Shown here piece after piece: positions 37,271-46,595 of a stretch of DNA of 64,000 nt; position 1 is the first letter of the stretch, and each line of letters starts with the position of its first letter. This DNA comes from CAZRGV01 sp964599655 (GTDB lineage Bacteria > Planctomycetota > Planctomycetia > Isosphaerales > Isosphaeraceae). A program made the position numbers and the translations under genes. The notes under the pieces are model-generated. The model was not told the DNA's origin and ran no database searches. It saw nothing but the letters and a program-made list of their open reading frames with translations. The stretch lies in contig CAZRGV010000014.1 of the NCBI GenBank assembly GCA_964599655.1, positions 1 to 64,000 of the forward strand. The letters run 5' to 3'.

Positions 37271-38041
37271 GTGAGAGCCAAGAAAGATATCGTCCGAGAT
37301 TGGTTGCCTCGCTACACGGGTCGTCCGCTGGAGGAATTCGGGCCATACATCCTCCTGAGCAACTTCAACCACTACGTCGAGCTGTTCGCGCGGCGGTTTG
37401 GCGTCGAGATTCTGGGACGCGACCGGCCGATGCAGACCGCGACGGCCGAGAGTATCACGATCATGAATTTCGGCATGGGAAGCGCCATGGCGGCCACGGT
37501 CATGGATTTGCTTTCGGCGGTTGAACCGAAGGCGGTCCTCTTCCTGGGCAAGTGCGGCGGATTGAAGAAGACGAAGGTCGGCGACTTCATCCTGCCCATT
37601 GCCGCGATCCGAGGCGAAGGCACGAGTAATGATTACCTGCCTCCCGAAATCCCCGCGCTCCCGTCCTTTCGCTTGCAGAAGGCCGTTTCCGCGATGATCG
37701 TCGAGCACGATTGCGACTACTGGACCGGGACCGTTTACACGACCAATCGCCGGGTCTGGGAACATGACGAAAAATTCAAGGAGTACCTCAAGCAAACGAG
37801 AGCCTCGGGGATCGACATGGAGACCGCCACGATCTTTGTCGTCGGCTTTGTTAACCACATTCCCAAGGGGGCGTTGCTGCTGGTTTCGGATAACCCGATG
37901 GATCCCGAGGGGATCAAGACGTCTCGGAGCGACGTTGCCGTGACCGAGAAATACGTGATGAAGCATCTCGAAATCGGGGTCGACGCCCTGATCGAGCTAC
38001 GTGATTCCGGCGAGTCGGTCAAGCACCTCCGCTTTGAATGA
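37271..38041 (+). CDS. AMP nucleosidase (short, nucleoside-phosphorylase-fold form)
   Basis: A 256-residue enzyme hydrolysing AMP to adenine and ribose-5-phosphate. GTG at 37271 is chosen because VRAKKDIVRDWLPRYTGRPL then aligns with the known N-terminus of the short bacterial family (M-x-T-K-K-E-I-V-x-N-W-L), and GGAG sits about ten bases upstream. Signatures: FGPYILLSNFNHYVELFARR, ITIMNFGMGSAMAATVMDLL, FLGKCGGLKKTKVGDFILPI, RGEGTSNDYLPPEIPALPSF, YWTGTVYTTNRRVWEHDEKF and the purine-site SGIDMETATIFVVGF. The closest form I recall is the Bacteroidetes one, not the longer E. coli Amn. Confidence 0.9.
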   Translation: MRAKKDIVRDWLPRYTGRPLEEFGPYILLSNFNHYVELFARRFGVEILGRDRPMQTATAESITIMNFGMGSAMAATVMDLLSAVEPKAVLFLGKCGGLKKTKVGDFILPIAAIRGEGTSNDYLPPEIPALPSFRLQKAVSAMIVEHDCDYWTGTVYTTNRRVWEHDEKFKEYLKQTRASGIDMETATIFVVGFVNHIPKGALLLVSDNPMDPEGIKTSRSDVAVTEKYVMKHLEIGVDALIELRDSGESVKHLRFE

Positions 38042-38126
38042 CGTGTGATGACGTCGCGACCTCGGAATCTCTTCCACCTCGAGGATCTGGAACGTGTCTC
38101 GCGGGCTGATAGGGGCTAAGATTCTC

Positions 38127-38924
38127 ATGAAACGCATTGCTTGCTGGATCGTGATCCCAACCGCCCTTCTCACGACGCTCCCGGTCGCTCGGGCAGGGGA
38201 AACGGCGTCCAGCTCCCGGAAGCTGAAAATCGTGGTCTTTGGCGGACACCCCGATGACCCCGAATCGGGGGCCGGGGGGCTCATTGCCCTGCTCACGAGG
38301 CAAGGGCACGACGTGATCGTGGCCTACGGGACGGCCTATCGGGACGATCGTCGTGTCCTTGGCCGACCAGAATCGGAAGTCCGCCGCGAGGAGGGGACCG
38401 CAGCCTGCAATGTTCTGGGGGCAAGACCCAAGTTCTTTTCCTATGCTCACGAAGACTTCTTCGCCGACGAATCGGCGTTACAAAATGTCTCGAAGTGGCT
38501 CGACGAGGTAAAGCCCGACGTCGTGGTGACGCACTGGCCGCTTGACATGCATCCCAATCACCATGTTGTCAGCTCCCTGGTCTGGCAGTGCTACAAGAGA
38601 AACGGCGGCTGGAATCTCTACTTCTTCGAGGTGATGACTGATCAACAAACCATTGCATTTCGCCCTGACCTGTACCTCGATATCGCTCCGGTTCGCGCGA
38701 TCAAGCGTCGAGCGTTGGACAAGCACATCAGCCAGAATCCCGATTCGATCTGGGACTCCCACGAGACGATGCATCGTCGACGAGGGGCGGAGTGTGGCGT
38801 GGAATTCGCGGAAGCCTACTCACTGCTCGAGCCAAAACCGGGATGCGCCTTGCTTCCGGTTCCGTTTCTTCAACGACGAGGCCGGCCGGACTCGGGGCCA
38901 GGGAGCGCGGAATCCGATCGTTGA
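38127..38924 (+). CDS. PIG-L family deacetylase, exported
   Basis: A 265-residue Zn-dependent N-acetylglucosamine deacetylase-like protein. ATG at 38127 begins a signal peptide (IACWIVIPTALLTTLPVARA). The metal/catalytic motif is VFGGHPDDPESGAGG (H-P-D-D), and the second His motif is VVTHWPLDMHPNHHVVS. Relatives act on GlcNAc-PI, GlcNAc-inositol, bacillithiol or teicoplanin precursors; an exported form suggests extracellular amino-sugar or glycan substrates. The C-terminal 30 residues (QRRGRPDSGPGSAESDR) are unconserved. It follows AMP nucleosidase by 85 bases on the same strand but in function looks separate. Confidence 0.87.
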   Translation: MKRIACWIVIPTALLTTLPVARAGETASSSRKLKIVVFGGHPDDPESGAGGLIALLTRQGHDVIVAYGTAYRDDRRVLGRPESEVRREEGTAACNVLGARPKFFSYAHEDFFADESALQNVSKWLDEVKPDVVVTHWPLDMHPNHHVVSSLVWQCYKRNGGWNLYFFEVMTDQQTIAFRPDLYLDIAPVRAIKRRALDKHISQNPDSIWDSHETMHRRRGAECGVEFAEAYSLLEPKPGCALLPVPFLQRRGRPDSGPGSAESDR

Positions 38925-38949
38925 GCGTCGTGTTGAAGTTCTGTTCAAT

Positions 38950-39126
38950 TTATTCCAGCAAATGCCGGCGCGACGCCTTCGGGTCCGTCGGTGCGATTCG
39001 ATTCCGCTTCTGCCGAAACTCTTTAGCAGACTGCCGGGGTATCGTCTCTGGAGCCTCGCCGGCCAGCACGATCAGGTTGTAGGTCGATGAACGGGCCGCC
39101 GCGAGAAGGTCTCGGTGATTCTCGGA
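38950..39126 (-). pseudogene. possible C-terminal gene remnant
   Basis: In the 247-base gap between convergent genes, a 58-codon minus-strand frame bounded by stops (no good start) reads DLLAAARSSTYNLIVLAGEA and later QSAKEFRQKRNRIAPTDPKA. The amino-acid pattern is more protein-like than the surrounding frames. I do not recognise the family; it may be the tail of a decayed gene or chance. Confidence 0.25.
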
Positions 39127-39171
39127 TCACCCGATGAGGAGCAGCCTCGGTTTCGATCGAGCGTCTCCGAC

Positions 39172-40425
39172 TCAGAAGCGAGTCAACGCATAGGGAGTCG
39201 GGTCGATGTGCGGGGTTCGACCGTCGATCAGTTCGGCGACAAGCCGTCCGGTGGCGGGAGCCATCGAGAGTCCAAGCATTCCGTGACCGGCGGCGATCAG
39301 CACGTTATCGATCGACGGCGATGGGCCGATGGCCGGCTTGCCGTCGTAAATCATGGGACGCCACCCCCACCATTGTTCCATCAACGGTTCCGCCGTCGGT
39401 TGTCGAAGATAGTGGCTCGCTCCTTGGCGAAGAAGCTCCAGCCGAGCCGGATTCATTGTTTCGTCGTAACCAGCGAACTCCATTGTCGAGCCAATACGAT
39501 ACCCTGATTTCAACGGCGTGACGGCGACCCGGTGTTCCTCGAAGATTAACGGGATCGATGGACAGACTTTGGGCCGAGCCATCGTGAGTGAGTATCCCTT
39601 GCCAGGCTGGATGGGAATTCGACAACCCAGTTGCGCGTGAAGTAAGGGTGTCCAGGCTCCGGTCGTGACCAGAAACGTGTTCGCGGAGAATCGACCCTGT
39701 GAGGTTTCCACCGCTCGGACCACGCGACCATCGCGATCGAAGCCTCGAAACGTGCAGCCTTCCAGGAACTCGACCCCTCGGGCCTCGAGAACACTTCGCC
39801 AGGACGAAAGCAGCTTGTCCGGTCGAAGATGGGCGTCCGATTGGTAGTGCCACCCGCCCGCGAGGCCGGGTTTTAAAGCTGGCTCGAGATCGTTGAGTGC
39901 CTGCCCGTCGTAGCGCGTCGCCCCCATGTGGAAGGAGTCGCGGAGCAACCGGTCGGTTTCCGCGTAGTGGTCCATGGCCTTCTGGGTAAGAAACACGAAG
40001 AGCAAGCCTCGGGTTTCCCATTCCGCATCCAGGGACTCCTCCCGGAACAGATCATCGTAAAGCGAGCGTGAGGCGTTGAGCATCGCCTGGATGGCTCGAG
40101 CCGACTCCATCATATCGGCCGTATTGCAGCGACGGGCGAACTGGTAAAGCCAGTTCCAGAGCGCCGGATCAAGTCGAGGTTTGATCGATAATGGCGAGTT
40201 CTTTTCGACTAATGTTTTGAGTGTCTTTCCAATCACACCCGGTCCGGCGAGAGGCAGCACGTGGCTCGGACAGACGAAACCGCAATTCGCATGTGAGCAG
40301 GCGCCCCCAATCTTCCCCTGATCGAGAACCACGACGGCATGGCCCGATTGACGGAGATAGTGGGCACAGGCCATTCCGATCACGCCTCCACCGATGACGA
40401 TCACTCGGTTGGCGCCCTGGATCAT
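39172..40425 (-). CDS. FAD-dependent D-amino-acid dehydrogenase, probable D-hydroxyproline dehydrogenase
   Basis: A 417-residue DadA/DAAO-family flavoprotein. The dinucleotide-binding start is VIVIGGGVIGMACAHYLRQS (GxGxxG), followed by HAVVVLDQGKIGGACSHANC, the G-x-x-x-S-x-x-N-x-G flavin loop. FLVTTGAWTPLLHAQLGCRI, IQPGKGYSLTM and the closing RPMIYDGKPAIGPSPSIDNV plus AAGHGMLGLSMAPATGRLVA are family signatures. It overlaps the 3' end of the epimerase gene by four bases (40422-40425), giving translational coupling. In hydroxyproline pathways this enzyme oxidises cis-4-hydroxy-D-proline to pyrroline-4-hydroxy-2-carboxylate. It is probably membrane-associated and passes electrons to quinone or cytochrome. 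Confidence 0.85.
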   Translation of the reverse strand: MIQGANRVIVIGGGVIGMACAHYLRQSGHAVVVLDQGKIGGACSHANCGFVCPSHVLPLAGPGVIGKTLKTLVEKNSPLSIKPRLDPALWNWLYQFARRCNTADMMESARAIQAMLNASRSLYDDLFREESLDAEWETRGLLFVFLTQKAMDHYAETDRLLRDSFHMGATRYDGQALNDLEPALKPGLAGGWHYQSDAHLRPDKLLSSWRSVLEARGVEFLEGCTFRGFDRDGRVVRAVETSQGRFSANTFLVTTGAWTPLLHAQLGCRIPIQPGKGYSLTMARPKVCPSIPLIFEEHRVAVTPLKSGYRIGSTMEFAGYDETMNPARLELLRQGASHYLRQPTAEPLMEQWWGWRPMIYDGKPAIGPSPSIDNVLIAAGHGMLGLSMAPATGRLVAELIDGRTPHIDPTPYALTRF

Positions 40426-41375
40426 GAACGGATTCCCATCTGGAAAGGGTCTCGCGGGTCAAGGATTAAAGTTGCCTCCGCATTGACAAATGCCGACCCA
40501 CGGATGCTCGGGATCAATCGGCCGTTTTCAACGCGAATCGAGCCTTCAAAAACGCTCCCGATAATGCTCTCCTGACGCCAGACCTGTCCCTCGCGAAGTT
40601 TGCCGTCGGAAAACAGACAGGCGAGCTTGGCGCTCGTACCGGTGCCGCAAGGCGAGCGGTCATAGGCCTTTCCCGGGCACAGCACGAAGCTTCTGCTGTC
40701 GGCATCGGGACGCTGTGGTGGACCGAACAGTTCAATATGGTCAATCTCGGCGCCGCCTCTTCCGGTGACCCCGTTGTTCTTCAGGGCTCGGCGGATTCGC
40801 CACGACAGGTCAGTCAATTGGTCGACGTTGGAGAGCCGAAGGTCCTGGCCGTGCTCGGACACGAGGAAAAACCAGTTACCCCCCCAGGCGACATCACCGG
40901 TCACGGGCCCGAAACCTTCGACCTCGACCGTGACCCCCTTCGCGTAACGATCGCTCGGAACGTTTTCAAGGGTTGCGCTGTTTTCGCCATCAAACTCGAA
41001 GGAGACAACCCCCACGGGTGTTTCGAGCCGGTGCCTGCCCGCGGCAATGCGTCCCAGGTAACCCAGCGTGATGGCGACTCCGATCGTGCCGTGTCCGCAC
41101 ATTCCCAGGTAGCCGACATTGTTGAAGAAGATGACGGCCGCAACACAATCCGGGTCGGTCGGCTCAAGGAGTAGGGCACCGACCATGACGTCGGACCCTC
41201 GGGGCTCATTGACGACGGCGGATCGGAATGTGTCAAAATGATGCCGGAATCGTTCCAGTCGCTCGCGTAACGGGCCTGGACCAAGGTCTGGACCGCCACC
41301 GATCACCACGCGCGTCGGTTCGCCTGCTGTATGGCTGTCGATCACGGAAACGCGCAGTAGCCCTGGTCGCGACAT
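40422..41375 (-). CDS. 4-hydroxyproline 2-epimerase (proline racemase family)
   Basis: A 317-residue cofactor-free epimerase. ATG at 41375 starts MSRPGLLRVSVIDSHTAGEP, and S-H-T-x-G-E-P is the family start. The two catalytic cysteines are present: NNVGYLGMCGHGTIGVAITL (about Cys 92) and SPCGTGTSAKLACLFSDGKL (about Cys 250). Having both Cys marks a racemase or epimerase rather than trans-3-hydroxyproline dehydratase, where the second is Thr. Length (about 310-335) fits 4-hydroxyproline epimerase, which interconverts trans-4-hydroxy-L-proline and cis-4-hydroxy-D-proline. The reading frame overlaps the dehydrogenase gene, supporting the pathway assignment. Confidence 0.9.
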   Translation of the reverse strand: MSRPGLLRVSVIDSHTAGEPTRVVIGGGPDLGPGPLRERLERFRHHFDTFRSAVVNEPRGSDVMVGALLLEPTDPDCVAAVIFFNNVGYLGMCGHGTIGVAITLGYLGRIAAGRHRLETPVGVVSFEFDGENSATLENVPSDRYAKGVTVEVEGFGPVTGDVAWGGNWFFLVSEHGQDLRLSNVDQLTDLSWRIRRALKNNGVTGRGGAEIDHIELFGPPQRPDADSRSFVLCPGKAYDRSPCGTGTSAKLACLFSDGKLREGQVWRQESIIGSVFEGSIRVENGRLIPSIRGSAFVNAEATLILDPRDPFQMGIRS

Positions 41376-41466
41376 GAGAAGCACCCCCGTCCAGTTCGAT
41401 CGCGAGGACGCCGCGCTCTGTTGGATTCGGAATGACGTGCGAGACTCGCATGGGAATCGACGAAGC

Positions 41467-44400
41467 TCAGTCTTCGTTCGCAAGATGATGAATCGTGTTG
41501 TGAATCATCCCATGTATGGGGCTCCCATCACTTGTCTTGATCGAATATTGGATTTCCATACACCAGGTAGGCTGAATGTCGGGAATCTCCAGAAAGATCG
41601 ATCGGCCATTCTCGAGCAAGCGTGATGAGGTCACTTTAAGTGTCTGTTCGTCGTAATGATCGGAACCGTACTTCGCGCTCCGCTTCAGCGCCCAGGTGCT
41701 GATGGTAAAATTCGCTGGCACGGCCGTCGAAGTGGAGTCGAGCGGCCCGCTAAAATCAATCTGAATGCCATGACGCTTGGCGTGAAGACCAACGGGGACA
41801 TAGATCGGTTTGCCTGTGTAACGCACTCGATAAAAATCCCCCGGCTGCTGTTGGTTCCCCGCCCAGGCGAACATCCCGCACGTATAGAGCTGGCCGCTCA
41901 TGGGATGAAACCGGCCTCTCATAACACCCGTTGGAAACGGAGGGATCGGGAGTTCGGCCATTCCGCCTTGCATCTGGCCGTCGACTTTTTCATGAGGGAC
42001 CACGTAGATCTTGCCATAACCATACGAGAAATTAAGTAGAGATCCTTTAAGCGGCTTCCAGGCATCGCTGTTCACCCAGAGCAGCTCACTGGGCGAACGA
42101 TCAAAACGGTTGGTGATCCAGCAGATCGGAGGTTCCATGGCACGATCGGACGTATCCGTAACGTCGTGGTATCCCCACATATTGCCATAAAAACGTCCGG
42201 ACGTGACCCAGTTAATCCGGTTCTTTGGGGTCCAGAACCCTTCCTGGTCCGTAAGAGCGAAGGATCCGTCCGGATTGAGGCAGACGCCGTTAGGCGCACG
42301 GAACCCCGTGGCGAGGATGTCCGTCCGAAGGCCATCTTTGCTGACTCGTAGCAGGGTGCCGTGCTGGGGAACAAGTGCCGTCAGACCGTGCCGGGCGGCC
42401 TTGGTGTAGTAAAAGTTTCCTTCGCCGTCAACCTGAAGGTCCATGGCGAATTCATGGAAGTGATCCGTGACTTGATGATCATTATTAAAGTTTTCATAAA
42501 AGTCGGTTTCGCCGTCACCATTGAGATCGCGGAGGATGCAAATCTGGTCGCGACAGCTAACGTAAATGGCTCCGTTCGTATATTTCAATCCCAGGGGCTG
42601 GAAGAGTCCCGAGGCGATCCGACGCCAGGTCAATCCCTGTTCGGGCTGGTTGATGCCGCGCACCTCCCAGACGTCGCCATCCCAGGTGCAAACCGCGGCG
42701 CGATCGCCTCCGGGCAGGAAATCGAAGCCGCTCGGCCGGACGAGACACGACCAAGGATTGGACGATGGGACCGACAGGGTATCGACCGCGAACGGTTCCC
42801 GATCATCACCGACGATCGCTTTTGTGTGAACATGTTCGGGCCAGTGGGGTGGTCCGCCCTGAAGGGCGCTGGCGAGATCGATGGAAGGATCATGGATTGG
42901 TGGGGAGGTCGCGATTCGGGTCGCCTGCTCGGGTCCACGGACGCGCGAGGTCCAAAGCGTAAAACGCAATGTTTCCTGCCCGGCGGGAATGGTGAGTCGA
43001 AGGTCTCCGTCGCTCGATTTGTGCCAGTGAGCCCCGGGAATCTCCGGAGAGAGACCCGCCAGGATTGTTTGTGACCGCGAAACGTCCGATTCAGGTCGCT
43101 GGATCGTGCCATCATGACCTTTTCCGGATAGATCCACAAGCGTTGTTCCGATTTCGCCTTCCAGGTTCCAGCGAGCCAACAGAGAGTCCACCCTGGTTCG
43201 CTTCTTGAACGCACCGGCGAGATCTTCCAGAGAGAGGACACTCCGGTGGAACTGGATTTCCTTGATCTGTCCCATGAAGAGGCTTTGTGGCCCAGGAAAA
43301 TCTGGCGAGGCGAATCCGATGCGGATGACGTGATCCTTGACTTTCTGTTTGGGCTTGAGGTGTCCTTCTCCCTCGATTCGTCCATCAACGTAGAGGCGAA
43401 CGTTCCCGTCCTCGTGATTCCAGGTCATCGCCACATCGTGCCACTGGTCGTCATCCACTCGGCTTCGAGAAGTCACCGCCCCGACCCATCCAATGTCGAA
43501 GACGAGACGGCCGCCTCGAACGAACAGGGCTTTCCCATCGTGCACCCATTTCGAGGCGGGCTTCGTTTCGCTGAAAATGGTTCCTCCTCGTCGGGTCTTG
43601 ATCCGCGCCAGAAGGGAGTAGTCGTTCGTTGTCAGGTCAAAATCATCGGGGTTCGCGAATTCGAAGTACGTTTTCCCATCAAAGAGATAATGGATGTTTG
43701 AATGCATATTATTGGGCTCAGCGGCCTGGTTCGTCTCCAGTGCGGCAAGGCCGTCATCGAGCAATCGGAACGAGGCATGGGCATCCGGATGGCGCGCGAC
43801 CTGGAGCGTGATGTCGCGGTCTCGACGTCCCACCTCAAAATTCCGCGTGAAAACGAAATCATTCTGCGATCGTATCAGCCCTGGGCTTTCCAGAATGCCG
43901 GTGGCGCCCACGGAATACGAAACGACGACGCGATCCCCCTGGTGGTAGAGACCTCGGAAATGTGCCCAGTCGCGAGGAAGGGGGCCATACGGGCGATTGT
44001 CGCGCCCACGGAGCCGAGGGTCCTGGAATCCGTCCGACCCGGGACCGGCCCAACCAGGTCCAGTCGGATTGGAGAATTGAAGGTCGCCGACAATTCGGGG
44101 ATGAACCTGGTGCTGGCCATTAAAGTTGACGCCGTTCCAGTCGATGAAGCCCTCGCCAGTCCAGGCGGCCGCCACCCGCATGGTATCCTCGTCGAAAATC
44201 ATCCAAGCATTCCCGCGAGCCACGCCTCCCGGACCGGGATCGAGTCGGATCGCGATTCCCTTGTACGCGAAGTTGGAACCATCGTCCCCGACCTCGTAGG
44301 TCGCGGTGAGGTGGGGACCGTAATTCATGGTCGCCCAGGGCTCGATGGTTACCGCCTCGGGACCACGCGTTGTCCCCTTCGGCAATCCTACGAGGTAAGA

Positions 44401-45414
44401 ATCGTTTATTCGAGAGTATTGTGTCGGATTCCGATCTTTCAGGAAAACTTCGCGGATGTAGTGGATCACGTCGTACTTTTGCTGAGGGACCATCCATGTT
44501 TGCGGCATCATTTGACCATAGCCGTAGGTTAAGGTCTTATACATACTGTACGGGTCCGCGCCATTCTTGAATGCTTCCGTGGCAAAGCGGCGCGACGTAG
44601 GGAGCGACCCCGGCTGGTCGAGCGTGCCGTGGCAATTGACACAGAGACGATGATAAATGGTCTTACCCCGCTCGAAGCTCGACTCGTCAAGATCGCGAAT
44701 CATGCCCGCATGATCGACGCTCGCTTCGTAGGAAGGGAGCGGACGAGCGGCTGTAACCGACGCGGGGGGCATCAAATCCCGGGCCCGATCGGGACCATTC
44801 TCCGCGATCTCCGCAAGGTAACGGACGAGGTCCAGGAATTCCTGGCGCGACCCCAGATTGCTCACAAGGCCCGACGGCATAATGGACGACGGACTACCGG
44901 ACTGACCATCGATCTGCTCGCGTCGAATGGTAACGACTTCACCATTACGCGAGACGTCGCGGACCACCATGGACTCCGGCCGATCTTCAACGAGAAGCGC
45001 GGTCAGCACTTTTCCGTCTGTCGTGGCGATTTGCAGCGGCTCGTAACCTTTTCGAATGACTTTCGACGGCCTCAAGATCGATTCGATGATGTGGATGATG
45101 CTCGGCTTTTCGGGCCAGCGGGCGAGATTGGGTCCGAGCTTACCGGGTTCGTCGGTCGTAGTATGGCACGTCGTACAGGCGAGCGTTGGGCGGTAGAAAA
45201 CGATGGCGCCTCGGCGTGCATCACCCAGCGTTCTCGATTCGTCGGCGAGCCGCTCGGGCGAATCGCCGAGGAGCTGACTTTCAAGCCCCGCCTGCGGCGT
45301 TGGGGCGTCGTCGGCGTCGAGCAATCCATTACCGAAGAGAGTCGAGCAGACCAACGACAACCAAAAAGGTACGCTCCGAAACCCGTTCGCCAAATCCTGA
45401 GCGAGCCTGCTCAT
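41467..45414 (-). CDS. large exported dihaem cytochrome c / LamG / beta-propeller protein
   Basis: A 1315-residue exported protein with N-terminal signal (SVPFWLSLVCSTLFGNGLLD). Domains in order: a TIGR02603-type planctomycete haem-binding domain with CTTCH at 80-84 and IRKGYEPLQIATTDGKVLTA; a second cytochrome c with CVNCH at 258-262 and GQMMPQTWMVPQ as likely Met ligand; a DUF6797-like beta domain (MNYGPHLTATYEVGDDGSN, VNFNGQHQVHPRIVGDLQFS) about 360-560; a LamG domain (YLFDGKTYFEFANPDDFDLT, WHDVAMTWNHEDGNVRLYVD) about 590-760; and from about 890 a sorbosone-dehydrogenase-like propeller (FLPGGDRAAVCTWDGDVWEV, GFRAPNGVCLNPDGSFAL) with C-terminal Ig-like strand region. It may take electrons from a sugar or amine dehydrogenation. 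It sits inside the hydroxyproline gene run, 14 bases from the enolase gene. Confidence 0.85.
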   Translation of the reverse strand: MSRLAQDLANGFRSVPFWLSLVCSTLFGNGLLDADDAPTPQAGLESQLLGDSPERLADESRTLGDARRGAIVFYRPTLACTTCHTTTDEPGKLGPNLARWPEKPSIIHIIESILRPSKVIRKGYEPLQIATTDGKVLTALLVEDRPESMVVRDVSRNGEVVTIRREQIDGQSGSPSSIMPSGLVSNLGSRQEFLDLVRYLAEIAENGPDRARDLMPPASVTAARPLPSYEASVDHAGMIRDLDESSFERGKTIYHRLCVNCHGTLDQPGSLPTSRRFATEAFKNGADPYSMYKTLTYGYGQMMPQTWMVPQQKYDVIHYIREVFLKDRNPTQYSRINDSYLVGLPKGTTRGPEAVTIEPWATMNYGPHLTATYEVGDDGSNFAYKGIAIRLDPGPGGVARGNAWMIFDEDTMRVAAAWTGEGFIDWNGVNFNGQHQVHPRIVGDLQFSNPTGPGWAGPGSDGFQDPRLRGRDNRPYGPLPRDWAHFRGLYHQGDRVVVSYSVGATGILESPGLIRSQNDFVFTRNFEVGRRDRDITLQVARHPDAHASFRLLDDGLAALETNQAAEPNNMHSNIHYLFDGKTYFEFANPDDFDLTTNDYSLLARIKTRRGGTIFSETKPASKWVHDGKALFVRGGRLVFDIGWVGAVTSRSRVDDDQWHDVAMTWNHEDGNVRLYVDGRIEGEGHLKPKQKVKDHVIRIGFASPDFPGPQSLFMGQIKEIQFHRSVLSLEDLAGAFKKRTRVDSLLARWNLEGEIGTTLVDLSGKGHDGTIQRPESDVSRSQTILAGLSPEIPGAHWHKSSDGDLRLTIPAGQETLRFTLWTSRVRGPEQATRIATSPPIHDPSIDLASALQGGPPHWPEHVHTKAIVGDDREPFAVDTLSVPSSNPWSCLVRPSGFDFLPGGDRAAVCTWDGDVWEVRGINQPEQGLTWRRIASGLFQPLGLKYTNGAIYVSCRDQICILRDLNGDGETDFYENFNNDHQVTDHFHEFAMDLQVDGEGNFYYTKAARHGLTALVPQHGTLLRVSKDGLRTDILATGFRAPNGVCLNPDGSFALTDQEGFWTPKNRINWVTSGRFYGNMWGYHDVTDTSDRAMEPPICWITNRFDRSPSELLWVNSDAWKPLKGSLLNFSYGYGKIYVVPHEKVDGQMQGGMAELPIPPFPTGVMRGRFHPMSGQLYTCGMFAWAGNQQQPGDFYRVRYTGKPIYVPVGLHAKRHGIQIDFSGPLDSTSTAVPANFTISTWALKRSAKYGSDHYDEQTLKVTSSRLLENGRSIFLEIPDIQPTWCMEIQYSIKTSDGSPIHGMIHNTIHHLANED

Positions 45415-45428
45415 GAATCTCTCCCGCG

Positions 45429-46532
45429 TTATTCGACGACGTAAACGGGTGTTCCGAGCACGTCCAAGATCGGGTGGATACCAAGTCCCGGCTCGGTCGA
45501 GGCCGCCATTCGACCATTCCGACGCCGAGGGGCACCCTCCGCCGTGGACACCGTGACATAACTATTAAAGTCGGTTGACGTGAACAGATATTCTGTTGGT
45601 GTGCTATGAGCGAGGTGAGAGATCGCGGCCGTGGTGATGTCGCCGCCCCAGCTATCTTCAATCGTCAGCGCGATACCCAGAGAAACGCAGAGGTCTCGGG
45701 CCTGCCTCGCCTTCGTCAATCCCCCAAACTTACTGATCTTGATGTTAACAACATCCATTGCCATGTCGGCATGTCCACGCAAGAGAGAATTCAGACCATC
45801 AATCACCTCGTCGAGAACGAAAGGATGATCGGTGCGTCGTCGAATCGACAGACATTCCTCGTAGCTCGCGCACGGCTGTTCGATGTAAACGTCGATATCA
45901 CGAACCTCGCGAACGACGCGAATCGCGTCGTGCATCAACCAGCCGGTGTTCGCGTCGGCCACCAGCCGGTCTCCTGGCTGAAGCTGTTCGGCCACGGCGC
46001 GAATTCGCTCGATATCCGTATTCGGATCACCCCCAACCTTGAGCTGAAATCGCCGGTATCCTTCCTCGCGGTACGAGGCGACGCGACGCGCCATGTCTTC
46101 TGGCGACTCCTGGGAAATGGCGCGATACAGCACGAAGTCTTCGCCGTGGCGCCCGCCCAGCAAGGTACAAACCGGGAGGCCGGCCGCCTGGCCAAGGAGA
46201 TCCCAGCAGGCCATGTCGATGGCCGATTTGACGTAGGGATGCCCCTTGAGCGCCTCATCCATACGACGGTTGAGTTTCTCGAGCTCGCGGGGATCATGCT
46301 GGAGGAGATGAGGCGCCAGCTCTCGGATGCCCGTTCGGCATCCCTCGGCGTACGATGGAAGGTAAAACGGGCCGAGCGGGCAGACCTCGCCATGGCCGAC
46401 CAGCCCCTCATCGGTCTCGACCCGGACGACCGTGCTGTCGAAAACGGTCACCGACTTCCCGCCAGACCAGCGATAGCTCCCCTCGCGCAGCGGTAGTTCG
46501 ACTCGGTACACCGCGATTCGAGCGATCCTCAT
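45429..46532 (-). CDS. enolase superfamily (mandelate racemase/muconate lactonising) enzyme, hydroxyproline-type
   Basis: A 367-residue enzyme of the MR/MLE fold with a capping domain (1-120) and barrel. [49 protein letters not shown] (first KxK lysine), VADANTGW (Asp), YIEQPC (Glu), DEVIDGLNS (Glu/Asp), [20 protein letters not shown] (second Lys base) and [18 protein letters not shown] give an intact two-base, three-ligand site. The EQPC, DEDxxGL-like and WGGDI(T/V) blocks resemble hydroxyproline-betaine 2-epimerase (HpbD) and cis-3-hydroxy-L-proline dehydratase enolases. It lies in the same run as the 4-hydroxyproline epimerase, consistent with a hydroxylated proline derivative as substrate. 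Confidence 0.82.
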   Translation of the reverse strand: MRIARIAVYRVELPLREGSYRWSGGKSVTVFDSTVVRVETDEGLVGHGEVCPLGPFYLPSYAEGCRTGIRELAPHLLQHDPRELEKLNRRMDEALKGHPYVKSAIDMACWDLLGQAAGLPVCTLLGGRHGEDFVLYRAISQESPEDMARRVASYREEGYRRFQLKVGGDPNTDIERIRAVAEQLQPGDRLVADANTGWLMHDAIRVVREVRDIDVYIEQPCASYEECLSIRRRTDHPFVLDEVIDGLNSLLRGHADMAMDVVNIKISKFGGLTKARQARDLCVSLGIALTIEDSWGGDITTAAISHLAHSTPTEYLFTSTDFNSYVTVSTAEGAPRRRNGRMAASTEPGLGIHPILDVLGTPVYVVE

Positions 46533-46595
46533 TTCGAGTTCCTCGCCAATTCGGTCGGAGCAGCGACAGTCATCCGGATGCCGATCACGGCGCTT

